Below are positions 41,355-49,691 of a stretch of 55,108 nt of DNA, one piece after another (the stretch's first letter is position 1; every line of letters starts with the position of its first letter). Origin of the DNA: Lentisphaerae bacterium ADurb.BinA184 (GTDB taxonomy: Bacteria > Verrucomicrobiota > Lentisphaeria > Oligosphaerales > MVZH01); the NCBI GenBank assembly GCA_002068325.1, contig MVZH01000003.1, positions 1 through 55,108 on the forward strand. The letters run 5' to 3'. The notes below the pieces were generated by a model. The model had not been told where the DNA came from, searched no databases, and saw nothing but the letters and a program-made list of their open reading frames with translations. Position numbers and translations under genes: made by a program.

Positions 41355-43664
41355 CTAGAAGTAGTACCCGAGGTTGAAGTGGAACTCGCCGCTGTCATCG
41401 ATCGTGTCGTCGGTGACGTGGATCGGGAAGCCGTATTCGAGTCGGATCGGGCCGATCGGGAGGTTGAGCAGAAGGCCGGCGCCAACGCTGACATTGACGT
41501 CCGAGGGATCCCAGTCGTAGGGGTCGGCCCAGACATTGCCGACGTCGCAGAAGACCGCGCCCAGGAACTGCTCAGGCAGGGGGTGGAGGGGGAAGATCAG
41601 TTCGACGGAACCCAGCAGGATGGACTGGCCGCCGAGGGGATCCTCGTTGATGTCCTTGGGACTGATCTCGCGCCGCGAGAACCCGCGGAACGAGGTCGCC
41701 CCGCCGGCGAAGTAGCGGTCGAAGATGGCCGGGCGGTCGCCGGACAGCTCATCCACGACGCCGATCTCGCCGCGCAGCCGCAGCACCGTGCTGCCGGGCA
41801 GGGGGAAGAACTTGGTGGCGCGCGCATCGAGGCGGTACAGGTTGCTGTAGGTTCCGAGGGCCTCGGGCATGATCTCCGAGCGCAGCTGCACGCGCGAGCC
41901 GCGCGTCGGGTTCAGGTAGCGGTCGCGGGTGTCGCGGGTCATCCCGAAACTGAGTCCGGTTGACCAGTACGAGCCCTCCTCCGCGAGGAGTTCGGCGCTG
42001 ACGTCATCGTCGAAGTCGTCGAGTTCGATCTGTTCAAGGGTCAGGCCGAAGCTCTGCCGCCAGACGTTCCAGACCTGACGGGAGATTTCGATCGAGCCGC
42101 CGGTGTTGGTCTGGTCGTACTCGCTCTCCGAGCGGGTCGACAGGAAGGCATTCAGTTCGAGGCGCAGACGGCGGTCGAACCACCACGGCTCGACGAATGA
42201 GACGAGCACGTTGGTGCGCTCGGTGCCCAGATCGAGCCGCAGACGCATGCGCTGGCCGTCGCCGGTGAAGCGCGGCCAGTTCCGCCAGTCGAAGTTGGCC
42301 TGGGTGACCTCGAAGGTGCCAACCAGGCTGTCGTCGCTGGAGAAGCCGGCGCCCAGGAGGAGCTGCCCGGTGCGCTTCTCGGTCACGTTGACTTCGAGGT
42401 CGCGCAGGTCATCCTGGGGCGTGCTGCGCGGGGTGATGGACACGGTCTCGAAGTAGTTGAGGTTCTCGAGGACCTTCTTGGAGGCCTCGATCTGGTTGGC
42501 GTCGGAGAGGTCGCCGGGCTGGATGCGGAGTTCGCGGCGGATGACCTCGTCGCGGGTCACCACGTTGCCGCTGATGGTGATGTCACGGATGCGCGAGGCC
42601 TGTCCTTCGACGATCTGGTAGTCGACGTCGACCTCGTGGGTGGCGGCGTCCTGGTTGAGGGCGGCCCGGCAGCGCATCTCCAGATAGCCCATCGGATAGT
42701 ACCGGGCTTCGATCGCCTCGATGTCCTGCTGCTCAACCCGCGTGTTGTAGGGGTTGCCGGGGACGGCCCGCAGGGCGGCGGCCAGTTCGTCCTGGCCGAA
42801 CAGCTGGTTGCCGGAGACGGTGACGTTGCGCACCGCGTACGGCTGCCCTTCGGACAGGTGGTAGACCAAGGTCACCCAACGGTCGCCGCGGCTGAGCTGG
42901 CGTTCGACCTGCTCGACCTGGAAATCGAGGTAGCCCTTCTCGCCATACATCCGCTGCAGGATCAGCTGGTCGGCCTCAACCTTGTCCTCATTGACGTAGC
43001 CCATGCTGATCAGGTACCCCAGCCAGGTCCGTTTCGAAACGACCTTGCGCCGCAGCTCCCGCTCCGTATAGGCGGAGTTGCCGACGAACTCCACCGCACG
43101 GACCTTGTGCCGCGGCTCTTCGACAATGCGCCACACGAGCTGGTACTCGTTGCCCTCGCCGGCAACCGGCTGCTCCTCGGCCGTGACTTCGGTGCCGTAG
43201 TACCCCTTGTCCTCGTAGAGACGACGGATGGCGCGCGCGTCCTCGGCGATCTTCGCGCGGTCCAACGGGCTGCCATCGGTCACCGTCACCTTCTTGAGCA
43301 AGGCGCGGGTCTTGACGTAGCTGTTGCCCGTGAAGACGACCGAGCGGATGCGCCCCTGGGGCTGGACGATGAAGGTGATGGCCACCCGTTCGCCCTCCAT
43401 GGGATCGACGCGGGCTTCGACATCGCTGAACAGCCCGGTCTTGTAGAGGCGCTGGATGTCCTCGGAAAGGGTCTCGGGGTTGAACGTCTGCCCGGCCAGG
43501 CTGCGGATGTTGGCCCGGATGACGTCCGCGGAATAGGGTTGCCCAGTGTGCGTGGTCACGCCGACGCTATCGATCGTCGCCGCCGTGGCGCCCACGGCCC
43601 ACGCCGCCAGCACCGCCCCCAGCCAGCCCCGCCAGGCTGCCGTCCTCGCCACAAGCCCTGTCAT
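41355..43664 (-). CDS. bamA: outer membrane protein assembly factor BamA
   Basis: The protein is 769 aa from an ATG with AGGAAGGAGAG just upstream. A signal peptide (to about 28) precedes five POTRA domains (to about 430; typical pieces are VVFTGNSYVKTRALL, VEFVGNSAYTERELRRKV and VTVSGNQLFGQDEL). The 16-strand barrel (about 440-769) includes FAGGATSFRGFSRRE (the VRGF-like motif) and ends in FNLGYYF, with the terminal Phe used as assembly signal. It inserts beta-barrel proteins in the outer membrane and proves a diderm envelope. An open extension upstream to 44255 overlaps the dnaB end and is rejected. Confidence 0.95.
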   Translation of the reverse strand: MTGLVARTAAWRGWLGAVLAAWAVGATAATIDSVGVTTHTGQPYSADVIRANIRSLAGQTFNPETLSEDIQRLYKTGLFSDVEARVDPMEGERVAITFIVQPQGRIRSVVFTGNSYVKTRALLKKVTVTDGSPLDRAKIAEDARAIRRLYEDKGYYGTEVTAEEQPVAGEGNEYQLVWRIVEEPRHKVRAVEFVGNSAYTERELRRKVVSKRTWLGYLISMGYVNEDKVEADQLILQRMYGEKGYLDFQVEQVERQLSRGDRWVTLVYHLSEGQPYAVRNVTVSGNQLFGQDELAAALRAVPGNPYNTRVEQQDIEAIEARYYPMGYLEMRCRAALNQDAATHEVDVDYQIVEGQASRIRDITISGNVVTRDEVIRRELRIQPGDLSDANQIEASKKVLENLNYFETVSITPRSTPQDDLRDLEVNVTEKRTGQLLLGAGFSSDDSLVGTFEVTQANFDWRNWPRFTGDGQRMRLRLDLGTERTNVLVSFVEPWWFDRRLRLELNAFLSTRSESEYDQTNTGGSIEISRQVWNVWRQSFGLTLEQIELDDFDDDVSAELLAEEGSYWSTGLSFGMTRDTRDRYLNPTRGSRVQLRSEIMPEALGTYSNLYRLDARATKFFPLPGSTVLRLRGEIGVVDELSGDRPAIFDRYFAGGATSFRGFSRREISPKDINEDPLGGQSILLGSVELIFPLHPLPEQFLGAVFCDVGNVWADPYDWDPSDVNVSVGAGLLLNLPIGPIRLEYGFPIHVTDDTIDDSGEFHFNLGYYF

Positions 43665-43865
43665 GAGACTCTCCTTCCTGCCTGCCAGCCGTTGGCACCC
43701 ACCAGCCTGTCGGGAACTACGGATTCCGCGGCGAACCCCGCCCCGGCCGGTGCATGAAACAATGGAAGATAACGTACCCTGCCTTTTGCGAAAGGGAAGC
43801 CGGCGCGCAGCGACGGGTTGGGGCACCCACGGAGGACAGGCGTCCCCGCGTGTCCAGACCGCAAA

Positions 43866-43884
43866 GACAGCCGGGCCGGCTGTC
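43866..43884 (-). terminator. terminator-like hairpin after dnaB
   Basis: GACAGCCGG and CCGGCTGTC flank a single base, a perfect 9-bp stem 85 nt past the dnaB stop. Read on the minus strand it is followed by TTTGC. It is the only strong hairpin seen in the 304-nt gap 43665-43968, which otherwise shows nothing recognisable. Confidence 0.5.
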
Positions 43885-43968
43885 CTTCGCTTGGGCGCCC
43901 GGGCCCCCGCCCTCGTCGGCCGACGGCCCCCGTCGCCTGCCGGCATGCCGCCGCCGCCGGCCCGCCGG

Positions 43969-45414
43969 CTACTCGCGGTCCTCGGGCACGGCCTCGTCAT
44001 CCACGCGGCCCTCATGCCGGTCCTCGAAATGCGTGTAGGCCGGCACAAAGGAGAGCTTGACGAGGCCGGTGCGTCCGTTGCGGTTCTTGGCGACCATGAG
44101 GTCGGCGTCAATGGGGGTGTGCGGATCGGGATCGGCCTTCTGTCCGCCGCCGTCTTGTTCCTGCTTGCGGCTGAGGAGGCAGACCACGTCGGCGTCCTGC
44201 TCGATGGCGCCGGACTCGCGGAGGTGGGAGAGCCGGGGGCCTCCCTTGGCCGCATCGTCGGCCTGGCGGTTGAGCTGGGCCAGCACCACGATCGGGATGT
44301 TCAGCTCCTTGGCCAGGCCCTTGATGCCGCTGGACATCTGCGAAACCTCGTTCTCGCGGGTGGCGTTGCGGTTCATCAGGACGGGTTTGAGCAGCTGCAG
44401 GTAGTCGACGAACAGCACCCGGATGTCGTAGTCGCGCTTCATGCGCCGGGCCCGGGCCCGCAGCTCCAGCACATCCATGTTGGCGGTGGCGTCATCAATG
44501 TAGATCGGCGCTGTCTTGAGCCGTTGCGCGGCGGCCCCGATCGCCTGCCAGCGCGAGCCGCTCATCGCCCCCTCACGGATATCGCTGAGGCTGATGAGGG
44601 CCTGGCTGCACAGCAGCCGCAACACGAGCTGGCGGACGTTCATCTCGAGGCTGAAGATGCCGACCGGGAGGGGGGTCGAGGTCTTGACGGCCAGGTTCTC
44701 GGCAATGTTCAGCGCCAGCGAGGTCTTCCCCATGGATGGCCGGGCCGCCAGCACGATCATCTCGCCCGCGCGCAGTCCCATGGTGATCCGGTCGAGCTGG
44801 TTGAAGCCCGTCTGGATGCCCATCACCGAGGGGTCGTGGGTGCGCAGTTTGTTGATGTAGTCGAAGGCATCCATCACCACGTCGCTGAGCGCCACCGCCT
44901 CCCCGGACTGGCGGTCGGCCGTGACCGACAGGATCTCCTCCTCGATGGAGTCGGTCAGCTCCTTGATCGTGTCGTGCGGCTCGAAGCAGTTTTCGACCAT
45001 GTCGGCGCCGGCCCGGATCAGCCGGCGCAACACGGCATGGTCGCGGACGATGCTGACGTAGTGCTCGATATTGGCCGCGGTCGGGACACTATTGGCGATC
45101 TGCGCCAGGTAGGCATGGCCCCCGGCGGCTTCGAGCTTGCCGTGGCGGCTCAGGTGGTCGGCGAGCGCCACCAGATCAACGCGCGCCCGCGGCTGCTTGT
45201 TGTACAGGTCAAGGCAGGCTTCGATGATGACCTGATGCCGCGGGTCGTAGAAGCTGCCCTCCACGCTCAGCATCCGGGCGACCACCGGCAGGGCGTCGTC
45301 GGCGGCGATGAGGACGGAGCCGAGGACGGCGACCTCGGCGCTGGGGCTGTGGGGCAGAGGGCGGTCGCCGATGAGGAGGGCGACCGTCCGCGCGAGTTTG
45401 CCGTTCGATTGCAT
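43969..45414 (-). CDS. dnaB: replicative DNA helicase DnaB
   Basis: The protein is 481 aa. The DnaB N-terminal domain (about 20-120; HSPSAEVAVLGSVLIAADD and FYDPRHQVIIEA) binds primase, and a RecA-like motor follows. Walker A is ARPSMGKTSLALNIA (about 225-235) and Walker B VLFVDYLQLLKP. The arginine and loop region is QADDAAKGGPRLSHLRESG. It unwinds DNA at the replication fork as a hexamer. The ATG at 45414 has AAGGGG upstream, and a degenerate R1 repeat begins only 9 nt before it. It is the last gene of the rpsF-ssb-rpsR-rplI-dnaB run. Open sequence upstream to 45729 belongs to the repeat. Confidence 0.95.
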   Translation of the reverse strand: MQSNGKLARTVALLIGDRPLPHSPSAEVAVLGSVLIAADDALPVVARMLSVEGSFYDPRHQVIIEACLDLYNKQPRARVDLVALADHLSRHGKLEAAGGHAYLAQIANSVPTAANIEHYVSIVRDHAVLRRLIRAGADMVENCFEPHDTIKELTDSIEEEILSVTADRQSGEAVALSDVVMDAFDYINKLRTHDPSVMGIQTGFNQLDRITMGLRAGEMIVLAARPSMGKTSLALNIAENLAVKTSTPLPVGIFSLEMNVRQLVLRLLCSQALISLSDIREGAMSGSRWQAIGAAAQRLKTAPIYIDDATANMDVLELRARARRMKRDYDIRVLFVDYLQLLKPVLMNRNATRENEVSQMSSGIKGLAKELNIPIVVLAQLNRQADDAAKGGPRLSHLRESGAIEQDADVVCLLSRKQEQDGGGQKADPDPHTPIDADLMVAKNRNGRTGLVKLSFVPAYTHFEDRHEGRVDDEAVPEDRE

Positions 45415-45423
45415 GGGGAACCC

Positions 45424-45655
45424 CTTGCCGAACCCCTGCATGGACAGCCGGGGCGGAGCCCGGCCCCCCAGCGCCCCCGAGAGGGGCCTGTGTCTGCCAC
45501 GTTGGAGGGGCGACCGCCGCCCGCCCGCCGCCTGTCTGCGTGCGTTCACCTGCCTGCCGTGCCGTGGCGCAGGCATGGCGCACAGCCAAGCGCTCCGCGT
45601 GGCGCAGGCACAGCGCACAGGCGGGCGCCGTCCGCGGGGTTCTGAAAGCGCCTCT
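45424..45655 (+). repeat. R1 element, copy D (degenerate)
   Basis: The ends match with one mismatch each: CTTGCCGAACCCC at 45424-45436 and GGGGTTCTGAAAG at 45636-45648, then CGCCTCT. The interior has diverged and includes a repeated GTGGCGCAGGCA motif instead of the clean hairpins. It lies between rplI and dnaB and ends 9 nt upstream of the dnaB ATG. Confidence 0.65.
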
Positions 45656-45754
45656 GGGATCAACTGCCCGGTCCGCACGGGGGCGTCAACGGAGGACGCG
45701 CCTGGCCGGCCGCGCGGCGGCACGGGCAACAGACAAGCCGCAACCGCCCTGCCC

Positions 45755-46228
45755 TCAGGTGGCAGGCTGGCCGGGCTCCTTCTTCGCCACCACCCAGAGC
45801 TTCAGGACAGCCTGGACGTCGTCGTGCAACTTGATGTCCAGATTGAAGACCCCGGTTTCCTTGATCGGCTCGGCCAGTTGCACGGCGTGCCGCTCGATCT
45901 CGATGCCGATCTCCTTGAGCGCGTCCACAACCTGTTGCGCGCCGACGGAGCCGTACAGTTTGTTCTCCTCGGTCGCCTCCATGGTCAGGGTCACCGAGGT
46001 CTGGGTGATCTTCTCGGCCATGGCCTGGGCCACGGCCAGACGATCTTCGGCCTGCTTCTGCAGGGCCAGCTTCTTGGCTTCGAGGATGCGCAACGTCGCC
46101 TTCGTCGCGCGGGCCGCCAGGTGGCGCGGGAGCAGGTAGTTGCGGGCGTAGCCCTCGGCCACCCGCACCTTGTCGCCAAGCTGGCCCAGATCCTTGACGT
46201 CTTCCAGCAAAATGAGTTCAACCGCCAT
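45755..46228 (-). CDS. rplI: ribosomal protein L9
   Basis: The protein is 157 aa. N-domain MAVELILLEDVKDLGQLGDKVRVAEGY is followed by NYLLPRHLAARAT, the L9 signature. The long central helix (about 45-75) and C-domain (EENKLYGSVG..QQVVDAL) are complete. L9 binds 23S rRNA and helps keep the reading frame. GGGAG lies 9 nt upstream. Confidence 0.96.
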   Translation of the reverse strand: MAVELILLEDVKDLGQLGDKVRVAEGYARNYLLPRHLAARATKATLRILEAKKLALQKQAEDRLAVAQAMAEKITQTSVTLTMEATEENKLYGSVGAQQVVDALKEIGIEIERHAVQLAEPIKETGVFNLDIKLHDDVQAVLKLWVVAKKEPGQPAT

Positions 46229-46386
46229 GAGATGATTCTCCCATCCAAGCCTTCATTGAGGCCGACGCACAGGCGCCGGCAACCCGCCACCGTCCGGTGC
46301 AGGCGGCCCGCGCCCGTACGCCGGGACGGCCCGGCGGCCGCAGGCGCCGCGTGTGGCCCGCCGCCCCGGCCGTGGCCGTCACCATC

Positions 46387-46629
46387 CTACAGAACCATGG
46401 CCAAATTCCGGGCCCGCTTGACGGCTTCGCACAGCATGCGCTGATGGTGAAAACAGTTGCCGGTGATGCGCCGCGGCAGGATCTTGCCCTGTTCGGTCTG
46501 GTACCGCCGCAGAAGCTCGACGTCCTTGAAATCGATGTAGGACATCTTGACTTCGCACAGGCGGCACACCTTCTTCCGGGCCAGTTTGCGCTTGCGCCGC
46601 CGCATCGGTTTCGCTGCCATCGCTGCCAT
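46387..46629 (-). CDS. rpsR: ribosomal protein S18
   Basis: The protein is 80 aa. Three ATG codons are close together; 46629 is chosen because AGGAG is 6 nt upstream. Basic N-terminus, then [20 protein letters not shown] and [16 protein letters not shown], the S18 core. The Cys-x-x-Cys and Cys-x-x-His set suggests the zinc-binding (C+) form. It lies between ssb and rplI, as usual. Confidence 0.95.
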   Translation of the reverse strand: MAAMAAKPMRRRKRKLARKKVCRLCEVKMSYIDFKDVELLRRYQTEQGKILPRRITGNCFHHQRMLCEAVKRARNLAMVL

Positions 46630-46705
46630 CGTCATCTCCTGGTTGTGCCATGCACGGTTGACCGTCCCGTGACTGGTCGCTGTCGCGCCCGTTCCACTCC
46701 GTCCG

Positions 46706-47186
46706 CTAGAATAAGATGCTCTCACCCACCGGTTCAACCGGTTCGAAGGCCGGCGGTGCCGGTAACGCCGCCGCCGCCGGGGGTTCGGCCGTCGCGCCCT
46801 CGGCGGCCGGCACGTTCTCAACCGTCGCCGTTTCCTCGACGGCCGCGGCAGGTGCCTCGGCCGCCCAAGCTCACGCGCTCGGCCCGCACCACCAGCCGGC
46901 TCATCCTGGCCCCGGTCCGCCGGTCGTCCCAGCGGTCGAGGTGCAGGTATCCCTCGACCAGGACCGGCGCACCCGTCGTCAGATGCTGCCCGCAACTCTC
47001 GGCCTGGGCACCCCAGACCTCGATCTCGACAAAACACGTCTCTTCACGGGGCTGGCCGCCGGCCTGGGCCAGTCTCCGGGACACTGCCAGCCCCAAGGTG
47101 CACAACGAGGCGCCGCGGGCCGTCCGCCGCACCTCGGGGGCGCGGGTCAGGTTCCCCAGCAGGAACACCTTGTTGAGCGAAGCCAT
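46706..47186 (-). CDS. ssb: single-stranded DNA-binding protein, broken by a one-base shift
   Basis: The OB-fold starts [20 protein letters not shown] and runs through [12 protein letters not shown] to [14 protein letters not shown]. In the plain frame it then becomes Arg/Gly-rich and stops at 46818. Skipping one base near 46859-46861 gives [17 protein letters not shown], a Pro/Ala/Glu-rich linker, and the end GESILF followed by TAG at 46706-46708. This is just what an SSB needs: an acidic flexible tail ending in a hydrophobic-Phe tip that recruits partner proteins. The shift site is GGC GGC C GAG. Sequencing error or true mutation is more likely than programmed shifting. Neighbours rpsF and rpsR confirm the identity. 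Confidence 0.9.
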
Positions 47187-47280
47187 GCCGTCCACGTCCT
47201 CCAACGGCCGGGCCGCACCGCCGGCCGACGCCCTTGGCCTTGCGCCGTCCTCCGGAACGCGAGGCGCCCGGAAGGCGGGG

Positions 47281-47616
47281 CTACGGCAACGGCGGCAGAG
47301 TCACCGGCTTCCGCTTGCGCGCCGCCAGCAATTCCTCGCCGGCAAACACGGCCAGGCGGAACACGGTCTCGTTCAAACGGTATTTCTCCTTGAATGCGGC
47401 GACCTGACCGGACTCCAGTTCGACGATGAAATCCAGGTAGATGCCCGAGTTCTGCTTGCGCACGGGACGGGCGAACTGCCGCCGCCCCAGGGAGGCCTGC
47501 TCGATCACCTTGCCACCGAGCTCTTTGATGTAGGCCGCCACCGACTCGGCAAAGGCCCTGCCGCCGTCGTCGTGACGCCGCTCGTCCAGGACAAACACTG
47601 CTTCGTAAGTCCTCAA
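47281..47616 (-). CDS. rpsF: ribosomal protein S6
   Basis: The protein is 111 aa. TTG at 47616 is chosen as the start: it gives MRTYEAVFVLDERR, the normal S6 N-terminus, and AGGAG lies 8 nt upstream. An ATG at 47640 would put that Shine-Dalgarno inside the gene. The S6 core KVIEQASLGRRQFARPVRKQNSGIY and LNETVFRLAVF is complete. First gene of the rpsF-ssb-rpsR-rplI set. Confidence 0.93.
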   Translation of the reverse strand: MRTYEAVFVLDERRHDDGGRAFAESVAAYIKELGGKVIEQASLGRRQFARPVRKQNSGIYLDFIVELESGQVAAFKEKYRLNETVFRLAVFAGEELLAARKRKPVTLPPLP

Positions 47617-47624
47617 GGGATCGT

Positions 47625-47629
47625 CTCCT
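47625..47629 (-). promoter_or_regulatory. ribosome binding site that decides the rpsF start
   Basis: AGGAG on the minus strand, 8 nt from the TTG at 47616. It supports the rare start codon over the ATG at 47640. Confidence 0.7.
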
Positions 47630-47798
47630 GATCGTTGCATGGTCTCAGGCGTGGGGCGAGGGTCTGCCCTCATGCCCGGCGCGGCAACACCGCGGCTGCT
47701 GTCTGCCATTCGCGGCTCATCTGCCCTCCGCCCCCGGCGCGCCTCGTGGCGAACCGTGCAGGCTAGGGACAATGCTCTTCACTCAAGCGAGACAAGGG

Positions 47799-47850
47799 TA
47801 AAGACGACGGCAAAGACAATGGGGGATCCCTTTGTCTCCACCCTGATCTT
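47799..47850. repeat. R3 short hairpin repeat, copy B
   Basis: AGACAATGGG and CCCTTTGTCT pair around GGAT as a stem of 10 with one mismatch. The flanks GACGACGGCAA and TCCACCCTG match 3399-3447. It lies between pth and rpsF. Confidence 0.5.
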
Positions 47851-47887
47851 CACCATACTCTCCGGCCCTACGTGAAGCGTATGGAGG

Positions 47888-48568
47888 CTAAGGAGGGTTG
47901 TCGGGGCCGTTCTCCTTTTCACACACGGGCCCGTCCGCGCGCCAGCCGTTGAACCGGTTCATGGCCACGTCCACGCCCGCTCGCACCGCCAGCCAGACCG
48001 CCTCGGCGGCGGCGGCCAGCGCCGCGTCGGCCAGCGCCCGTTCCGCGTCACACCACGGGGACAGGACATACTCCACCGCTTCCGCCTGGCCGGGCCGCCC
48101 GATGCCGACGCGAAGTCTCGGCACCGCCGCGCTCGTCAGGGCCTGGAGGATGGACTCCACGCCCCGGTGTCCGCCGCTGCTGCCCGCCCGGCGAAGACGG
48201 AGCCGGCCCAGCGGCAGATCCAGACAATCATAGACTACCAGCATTTCCGCCGGCTGCAAGCCGAGTCCGGCCACAATCGGCGCAACCACCTCGCCGCTAC
48301 GGTTCATGTAGGTGAGCGGCCGCAACGTCCAGACGCGCTGTCCGTCGGCCTCGAACACCCCCATCATCCCGCCCGCGACGGGCTTTTCGCGCGCACCGGG
48401 GCCAGCCCCGGCCAGTACCCTTTCGATGACCTTGAACCCGACATTGTGCCGGGAGTCCGCATAGTCGGCACCCGGGTTGCCCAGCCCGACCACCAGCCGC
48501 GGCCGCAACAGCCCGCCGCCGCCAGGCCCAGTTCCATCCGCACACCGCTCCTGATCCAGATTCTGCAC
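47888..48568 (-). CDS. pth: peptidyl-tRNA hydrolase
   Basis: The protein is 226 aa from a GTG. RLVVGLGNPGADYADSRHNVGF carries the catalytic His41. LTYMNRSGEVV, VVYDCLDLPLGRLRLRRAG and SSGGHRGVESI follow in the expected order. It frees tRNA from stalled peptidyl-tRNA. The first 20 residues are not conserved, so the true start may be downstream; no in-frame start with a good ribosome site was found. It lies between rplY and rpsF. Confidence 0.93.
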   Translation of the reverse strand: MQNLDQERCADGTGPGGGGLLRPRLVVGLGNPGADYADSRHNVGFKVIERVLAGAGPGAREKPVAGGMMGVFEADGQRVWTLRPLTYMNRSGEVVAPIVAGLGLQPAEMLVVYDCLDLPLGRLRLRRAGSSGGHRGVESILQALTSAAVPRLRVGIGRPGQAEAVEYVLSPWCDAERALADAALAAAAEAVWLAVRAGVDVAMNRFNGWRADGPVCEKENGPDNPP

Positions 48569-48685
48569 CCGTCAGACCCGGCGCCAGCGTTCGATAGACA
48601 CCTGCACACGCTCGCGGGCCAAGGCGAAGGCCGCGCGGCTCGCCCACCGCAGGCAAGCCCGGCCGGCGCCCGGGCCGTTGCCCGC

Positions 48686-49420
48686 CTACTTCTTGCCCTC
48701 GGGCTTGGCCTTGGCTTCGGGCTTGCTCTTGCCCTTGGCTTCGGGCTTGCCCTCCTCCTCAGCCCCTTCCTCGTCCTTCTTGCCCTTGCTGATCACCTCG
48801 GGCTCGGCCGCGGCTTCACCTTCGGCCGGCGCCGCCTCCGCCGTTTCCTCAGCCTCGACCGCGATCTTGGGCAGGACCACGTGGACGACGATCTGGTTGA
48901 GGTCGCAGTCGGCCACCGTGCCCTCGGGCAGGGCCAGATCCTTCACCAGCCGGGCGTCGCCCAACTGCATCTCGGCCACATTGATCTGGATCAGCTCGGG
49001 CACCGCATTGGCCGGGCAGCGCACCGGCAACTCATACATGACCTGTTCGAGCTGACCGCCCTGAGTCGCCCCCGCCGGCACGCCGCGGGCTTCGACCGGC
49101 ACCGTGGTGCGGATGATCTCGTCAGCACGGACTTCCTGGAAATCGACGTGGCGGATGGTGCCGCGGATGGCGTCGGTCTGCAGTTCCTTGATGACGGCCG
49201 TACGGGCCTCGCCGCCCGCGCCGCCGATCTTCAGTGTGATCAGGCCCGAATGGTGGATGTAGGGCGTCAGCGCCAAGGCCTCGACGCTAAGCGGGAGCGC
49301 TTCATGGCCGTGGCCGTAGATCACGCCCGGAATCCGTCCGGCCTGCCGCATCCGATGGGCCGGCCCTTTGCCGAGACCGGTACGCGGCTCGGCGTCAATC
49401 ACGATCTGCTCTCTGCTCAT
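48686..49420 (-). CDS. rplY: ribosomal protein L25/CTC family
   Basis: The protein is 244 aa, the long CTC-type form. The L25 domain (1-95; EPRTGLGKGPAHRMRQAG, IPGVIYGHG and RHVDFQEVRADE) binds 5S rRNA. The TL5/CTC C-domain (about 95-185) follows. The last 60 residues are a Glu/Ala/Lys-rich tail with repeats of KPEAK. It lies between prs and pth, the standard order. Confidence 0.94.
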   Translation of the reverse strand: MSREQIVIDAEPRTGLGKGPAHRMRQAGRIPGVIYGHGHEALPLSVEALALTPYIHHSGLITLKIGGAGGEARTAVIKELQTDAIRGTIRHVDFQEVRADEIIRTTVPVEARGVPAGATQGGQLEQVMYELPVRCPANAVPELIQINVAEMQLGDARLVKDLALPEGTVADCDLNQIVVHVVLPKIAVEAEETAEAAPAEGEAAAEPEVISKGKKDEEGAEEEGKPEAKGKSKPEAKAKPEGKK

Positions 49421-49440
49421 GGGAGGTGTCCTTTACCAGG

Positions 49441-49462
49441 GAGATCCTGGAATCCAGGTCTC
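49441..49462. promoter_or_regulatory. palindrome upstream of rplY
   Basis: GAGATCCTGGA and TCCAGGTCTC around a central A: about 10 pairs with one bulged T. It lies 20 nt upstream of the rplY start, in its leader. Could be a leader hairpin or a repeat edge. Confidence 0.35.
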
Positions 49463-49485
49463 AGGCTCCAGATTCTAGGTATCCG

Positions 49486-49604
49486 CGTTCGTCATTCGAC
49501 ATTCGGCATTCAGCGTTCCGCGTTCGGCGTTCGGCATTCGGCATTCAGCGTTCCACGTTCGGCGTTCCGCGTCCGGCATTCCGCCTTCCGCATTCGTCAT
49601 TCGG
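49486..49604. repeat. heptamer array, unit CATTCGG, 17 units
   Basis: Seventeen consecutive 7-bp units with consensus C(A/G)TTC(G/C/A)G run without gap over 119 bp. The period is exactly 7, as in the different array at 41238-41321. It lies between prs and rplY and codes for nothing credible. Confidence 0.88.
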
Positions 49605-49691
49605 AGGGCCAGGGCTCATCCTGTTCCCTCCCCGTGAACCTCACGGACTTCGCAGTCTTCCAGCCTTCCAGTCCCTCGCCCCTTCCGCTTG

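Noticed and set aside
41355-44255. BamA start far upstream of 43664
   Set aside because: It would overlap the dnaB end and lacks a signal peptide; ATG 43664 has both a ribosome site and a signal.
46706-47186. Programmed frameshifting in ssb as a firm claim
   Set aside because: The site has no known slippery motif, and a second indel in nearby prs makes sequence error more likely.
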